Shown piece by piece: positions 61,492 through 64,000 of a stretch of 64,000 bases of DNA. Below the pieces are notes generated by a model. It saw nothing but the letters and a program-made list of their open reading frames with translations, was not told the origin of the DNA and made no database searches. Each line of letters begins with the position of its first letter. Position 1 is the first letter of the stretch. The stretch comes from CAYGDT01 sp964348745 (GTDB lineage Bacteria; Patescibacteriota; Gracilibacteria; Peribacterales; Peribacteraceae), in assembly GCA_964348745.1 (NCBI GenBank), contig CAYGDT010000001.1, positions 11,329-75,328 on the forward strand, in the 5' to 3' direction. Position numbers and translations under genes: made by a program.

Positions 61492-61839
61492 TGGAATTCC
61501 CAAGATAAACCACGGGGTGCTGTCGAGTAGTAAATGTGTCGTTTCATCTGGACGTAGAAAGGCCAGTATCACTGTTGCAAAGCCCTGAGTAATAAATGCG
61601 AGTGCGCTGAAGTGCACAATACTTTCAGTCGGTTTCAAAGCAGCCTTCCAAAGAAACAATCCCCATACGGCAAACAAGATTGTGAATTGCAATTCGTAAT
61701 CCCATTGGTAAGGATATCGGGCCAGAAAATTGCGCATACCCTCTGACAAATAGTTCCAACGAAGATTGGTTATAACCAATGAAAATACAAAAACGAACCA
61801 GAGAAGGTAAATAGCTGAGAGGCGGATAAAAAACTTCAC
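61444..61839 (-). CDS. Small four-helix membrane protein
   Basis: 131 aa with four hydrophobic segments (IYLLWFVFVFSLVITNL; FTILFAVWGLFLWKAAL; HFSALAFITQGFATVILAFL; PWFILGIPLCWIAWRAAL). No family is recognised. The start is GTG at 61839, 6 nt after TACAAT (61851-61846). It is convergent and overlapping with the GIY-YIG gene. Confidence 0.68.
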   Translation of the reverse strand: MKFFIRLSAIYLLWFVFVFSLVITNLRWNYLSEGMRNFLARYPYQWDYELQFTILFAVWGLFLWKAALKPTESIVHFSALAFITQGFATVILAFLRPDETTHLLLDSTPWFILGIPLCWIAWRAALRQKMR

Positions 61840-61845
61840 GAGGTA

Positions 61846-61851
61846 ATTGTA
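61846..61851 (-). promoter_or_regulatory. -10 box of the four-helix membrane protein
   Basis: TACAAT on the minus strand, ending 6 nt before the GTG start. Confidence 0.5.
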
Positions 61852-61989
61852 GCTATATGCCTATTCCTGGGAATAGGCATCTCAACAGCAACGAGATATG
61901 TTAAATGCGACCCTGTACTACCATATGATACTTATTAAATGCATCCCATTAAGTCGAATAGATGACTTTTCATTATACCATTTTTATGT

Positions 61990-61995
61990 TATAAT
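61990..61995 (+). promoter_or_regulatory. Extended -10 of the DMT transporter gene
   Basis: ATG-TTATAAT context (TGT plus TATAAT), 10 nt before ATG 62006. Confidence 0.55.
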
Positions 61996-62005
61996 AATAT
62001 GAAAT

Positions 62006-63004
62006 ATGAGTATTGCCACACTAACGTTCACTTTAGGCAGTGCCGAATCACGCAGACGCCTGCAAGCTGCCGGCTGGGTATCACTGCTTTTTATGGTTCT
62101 TGCGGGGTCCACATCAACACCATTTGCAAAACAATTAACCTATACACTCGCTCCTTTGACGCTCGTTGCACTGAGCGAGCTGATATCGCTGTCATTCAAT
62201 GCCCTTTCATTCGGGTTGATTCCGCTCTTCAAAGGATTACTTTCGGTCAAACGCAGATACCTGCTACCACTCCTGTCCGTCAGTATCATCAACGGTATTC
62301 TTGCACCGGTGATTGTCTTCACAGGACTGCATGAAACGCAGGCAATTAATGCGGAACTTTTCATGCGTTCGCAGAGTTTCATCCTCTTTGCACTCGGCGC
62401 ATTCGTACTACGCGAGAAAGTGAAGCGATCAGACATTCTTGCATCGGTCTGCGTGCTCCTCGGAATTCTCGTTATTTCCCTACGGGGATTTACCGGACAC
62501 ATGACACTTGAGTCCGGTGACATGCTGATTATTCTCGGTGCAATCATGTACGCGTTCGGCGGAATCATTTTCAAAAAACACCTTTCGTCCTTGCACCCGG
62601 AAATCGTTCTCTTCGGTCGCAGCCTCCTTGCAATCATTTGCTTCCTAGCGGTGCTGCCATTCATGCAGAGCTCTGTCATGCAAACAGCTCCTGTGTTTGA
62701 TGCACAAACAATCACTGCGCTTGCCGGGTACGGACTTATTTCGATCTTTCTTTGCACGTTCAGTTTCTATGAAGCGATGGAACGCCTCCCTGTGCATACG
62801 GTTTCCCTCTTTCTACCGCTGATCAGTGTGGGTAGCGTTGCGTTTGCGCACATCTACCTCGGCGAACCCATTGAGTGGTATCACGTCATGGGTGGAGCGT
62901 TGATTCTTTTTGGGTCGCTCTCCATCCAGCTTACAAGTCGATTCTTTGCACGCGCGACGTTGAAGCGGCACCTCCAAACAAGACAAGGGAGACACATTGG
63001 ATGA
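62006..63004 (+). CDS. EamA/DMT superfamily permease
   Basis: 332 aa with ten membrane helices in two EamA-type halves. The first half contains SLLFMVLAGSTSTPFAKQL, LHETQAINAELFMRSQSFILFALGAFVLREK and VCVLLGILVISLRG. The second contains GDMLIILGAIMYAFGGIIFKKHL and ISVGSVAFAHIYLGEPIEWYHVMGGALILFGSL. The 'LGE.....GALIL.G' ending is typical. The substrate (metabolite, amino acid or drug) cannot be told from sequence. Confidence 0.87.
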   Translation: MSIATLTFTLGSAESRRRLQAAGWVSLLFMVLAGSTSTPFAKQLTYTLAPLTLVALSELISLSFNALSFGLIPLFKGLLSVKRRYLLPLLSVSIINGILAPVIVFTGLHETQAINAELFMRSQSFILFALGAFVLREKVKRSDILASVCVLLGILVISLRGFTGHMTLESGDMLIILGAIMYAFGGIIFKKHLSSLHPEIVLFGRSLLAIICFLAVLPFMQSSVMQTAPVFDAQTITALAGYGLISIFLCTFSFYEAMERLPVHTVSLFLPLISVGSVAFAHIYLGEPIEWYHVMGGALILFGSLSIQLTSRFFARATLKRHLQTRQGRHIG

Positions 63005-63020
63005 GAAGATGCTGACGTCT

Positions 63021-63368
63021 CTAACTATTTCGAAGCTCATTTAATTTGGCTATCATAGCGTCTATATCTCCTGAATTTTCTAGAAACATATCGGGGAGCA
63101 GTGGTACGGCATCAGAGCGAAATCGAACCAAAGCAGCTTCGAGGGCATCAAAGTCTTCATCTGTAAGCTCAGTATCCTCGTCAGCATACAAAACTGCTTC
63201 CTCGAGGAGAGGCTGCAATAAGCCTGCAATAGCAAGTCGAATATTCCCAGATGTAACAGGCTGAGCATATACTCCGTCGCGGAGTTCAAATTCTCCCTCC
63301 ACTCCCTGCTGCGGGGAGATTCCCAGATATGCCAACTCTGCAATTACATGACTTTTGCGTCTATTCAT
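63021..63368 (-). CDS. Hypothetical 115-aa protein
   Basis: 115 aa, acidic and helical: HVIAELAYLGISPQQG, LAIAGLLQPLLEEAVLYADEDTELTDEDFDALEAALVRF, then DIDAMIAKLNELRN. No family is recognised. A good promoter lies upstream (next entry), and the start ATG 63368 is 7 nt after its -10. It is convergent with the DMT permease gene. Confidence 0.65.
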   Translation of the reverse strand: MNRRKSHVIAELAYLGISPQQGVEGEFELRDGVYAQPVTSGNIRLAIAGLLQPLLEEAVLYADEDTELTDEDFDALEAALVRFRSDAVPLLPDMFLENSGDIDAMIAKLNELRNS

Positions 63369-63375
63369 ATTTACT

Positions 63376-63403
63376 ACAATATACTAATATTATATAAAGT
63401 CAA
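63376..63403 (-). promoter_or_regulatory. Promoter of the 115-aa protein
   Basis: Minus strand: TTGACT (63403-63398), a 16-nt spacer and TATTGT (63381-63376), 7 nt before ATG 63368. Confidence 0.6.
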
Positions 63404-63427
63404 TTATTTTCTGGTTCAAAATTCTCT

Positions 63428-64000
63428 TTAATTTACCTGAGCAGCAAGAGAAAACATCTTCGCTGCCTGTGCGCGGTTCACGAGGTCATCGGGCCCAAAG
63501 AGACCGGTCAATACACCTTCTGCGTCGCTATACCCCGATACAATCCCCAGCTGAGCCGCGGTTTCTATGGCTGCACCGTACGGCGTTGATCTAGTTACAT
63601 CTTCAAACAAGGTTCCCGAGATGGGAGCGATACGCACGCCATACGCCTGCAGGAGTGTCACGACGACTTCGGAACGCGTGGCAGGGCGCGCAACATCCAC
63701 GGTCGCTTCTCCATAGATCGCCCATCCTTTCGATTCCGCACAAAGAACGTAACGCTCGGACCAGCTTCCCAGTGCCGAAGTATTTTTTAGCGTGCCAAGG
63801 CAGGCAAACGGATCGATGTCGGCGGCGAGTACCGCCATCTTTGCAACCTGTTCTACGGTAACGGAATCTGCCGGACCGAAGAACCCGGTGGGACGACCGT
63901 CGGCATCTTTATATCCCGAGACAAATCCCCTCTCTGCCGCGTCTCGAACATACGAAGCGAACCACTCGCCGATAGCGGCACGATTTTCCGGGCGTGTGGT
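63428..64000 (-). CDS. SLH-domain surface protein (5' partial, runs off the window)
   Basis: The minus-strand frame is open to the window end, so only the C-terminal ~190 aa are visible. Three S-layer homology repeats can be read: GEWFASYVRDAAERGFVSGY...FFGPADSVTVEQVAKMAVLA, SWSERYVLCAESKGWAIYG...RPATRSEVVVTLLQAYGV and TPYGAAIETAAQLGIVSGY...LFGPDDLVNRAQAAKMFSLA. SLH triplets anchor proteins to secondary cell-wall polymers in many bacteria. The position at the C-terminus is usual for S-layer-attached exoproteins. Confidence 0.85.
   Translation of the reverse strand, partial: TTRPENRAAIGEWFASYVRDAAERGFVSGYKDADGRPTGFFGPADSVTVEQVAKMAVLAADIDPFACLGTLKNTSALGSWSERYVLCAESKGWAIYGEATVDVARPATRSEVVVTLLQAYGVRIAPISGTLFEDVTRSTPYGAAIETAAQLGIVSGYSDAEGVLTGLFGPDDLVNRAQAAKMFSLAAQVN

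Overview
This window looks like a piece of a Patescibacteria/CPR genome, most likely of the Peregrinibacteria–Peribacteria type. The inference rests on DUF5671 and DUF5674 proteins, Cys-rich zinc-ribbon paralogs, Ser-repeat and PKD surface proteins, sortases, an SLH protein and several giant ORFs, packed into short operons with very small intergenic gaps. UGA is used as an ordinary stop (for example at the end of tsaD and of rnhB), which argues against the recoded Gracilibacteria/Absconditabacteria. Base composition is roughly balanced by eye. Shine-Dalgarno sequences are essentially absent; instead many genes carry a -10 hexamer only 6-11 nt before the start codon, which suggests leaderless or near-leaderless mRNAs. 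I used that pattern to choose starts.

Layout. 1-6.4 kb: a huge repeat-rich surface protein (5' end outside the window) and a LysM-M23 lipoprotein. 6.4-13.2 kb: housekeeping genes (riboflavin kinase, MurE-like ligase, rnhB, lgt, tsaD) plus a GT-C-like membrane protein and a sortase. 13.2-17.3 kb: a minus-strand envelope operon (beta-rich exoprotein, lipoprotein, PKD membrane protein, 31-aa membrane peptide). 17.4-20.9 kb: tRNA-Pro and two Cys-rich paralogs. 20.9-24.5 kb: a DUF5674 pair, a TrmB-like regulator divergent from a 2OG-Fe dioxygenase, and a non-coding stretch with palindromes. 24.5-27.6 kb: lipoprotein, O-antigen-ligase-like TPR protein, small winged-helix-like protein. 27.6-32 kb: tRNA-Leu(CAG) with palindromic elements, an M23 peptidase, a Ser-repeat surface protein broken by a 100-N assembly gap, and a zincin-like exoprotein. 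32-34.2 kb: CIRCE-groES-groEL. 34.2-40.3 kb: ECF sigma with a membrane partner, a 47-aa ORF, a membrane-anchored Clp ATPase with a membrane partner, and tmk. 40.2-50.8 kb: one 10.5-kb gene for a giant protein of about 3,504 aa. 50.9-59.5 kb: folD, purF, purD, a folate/biopterin-type transporter, prfA, a DUF5671 protein and mnmA. 59.6-64 kb: a second sortase, tRNA-Leu(UAA) with a second copy of the palindromic element, a GIY-YIG protein, membrane proteins, and an SLH protein running off the edge.

Common themes are cell-surface construction (lgt plus lipoproteins, two sortases, PKD, SLH and fibre-like proteins, two M23 peptidases, a MurE-like ligase), a compact purine/one-carbon block, and protein quality control. 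The items most worth a second look are the giant protein, the paired Cys-rich proteins, the near-identical 99-bp palindromic element fused to the CCA ends of two different tRNA-Leu genes, a tRNA-Leu 5' remnant split by a palindromic insertion, and the widespread leaderless-type promoters.
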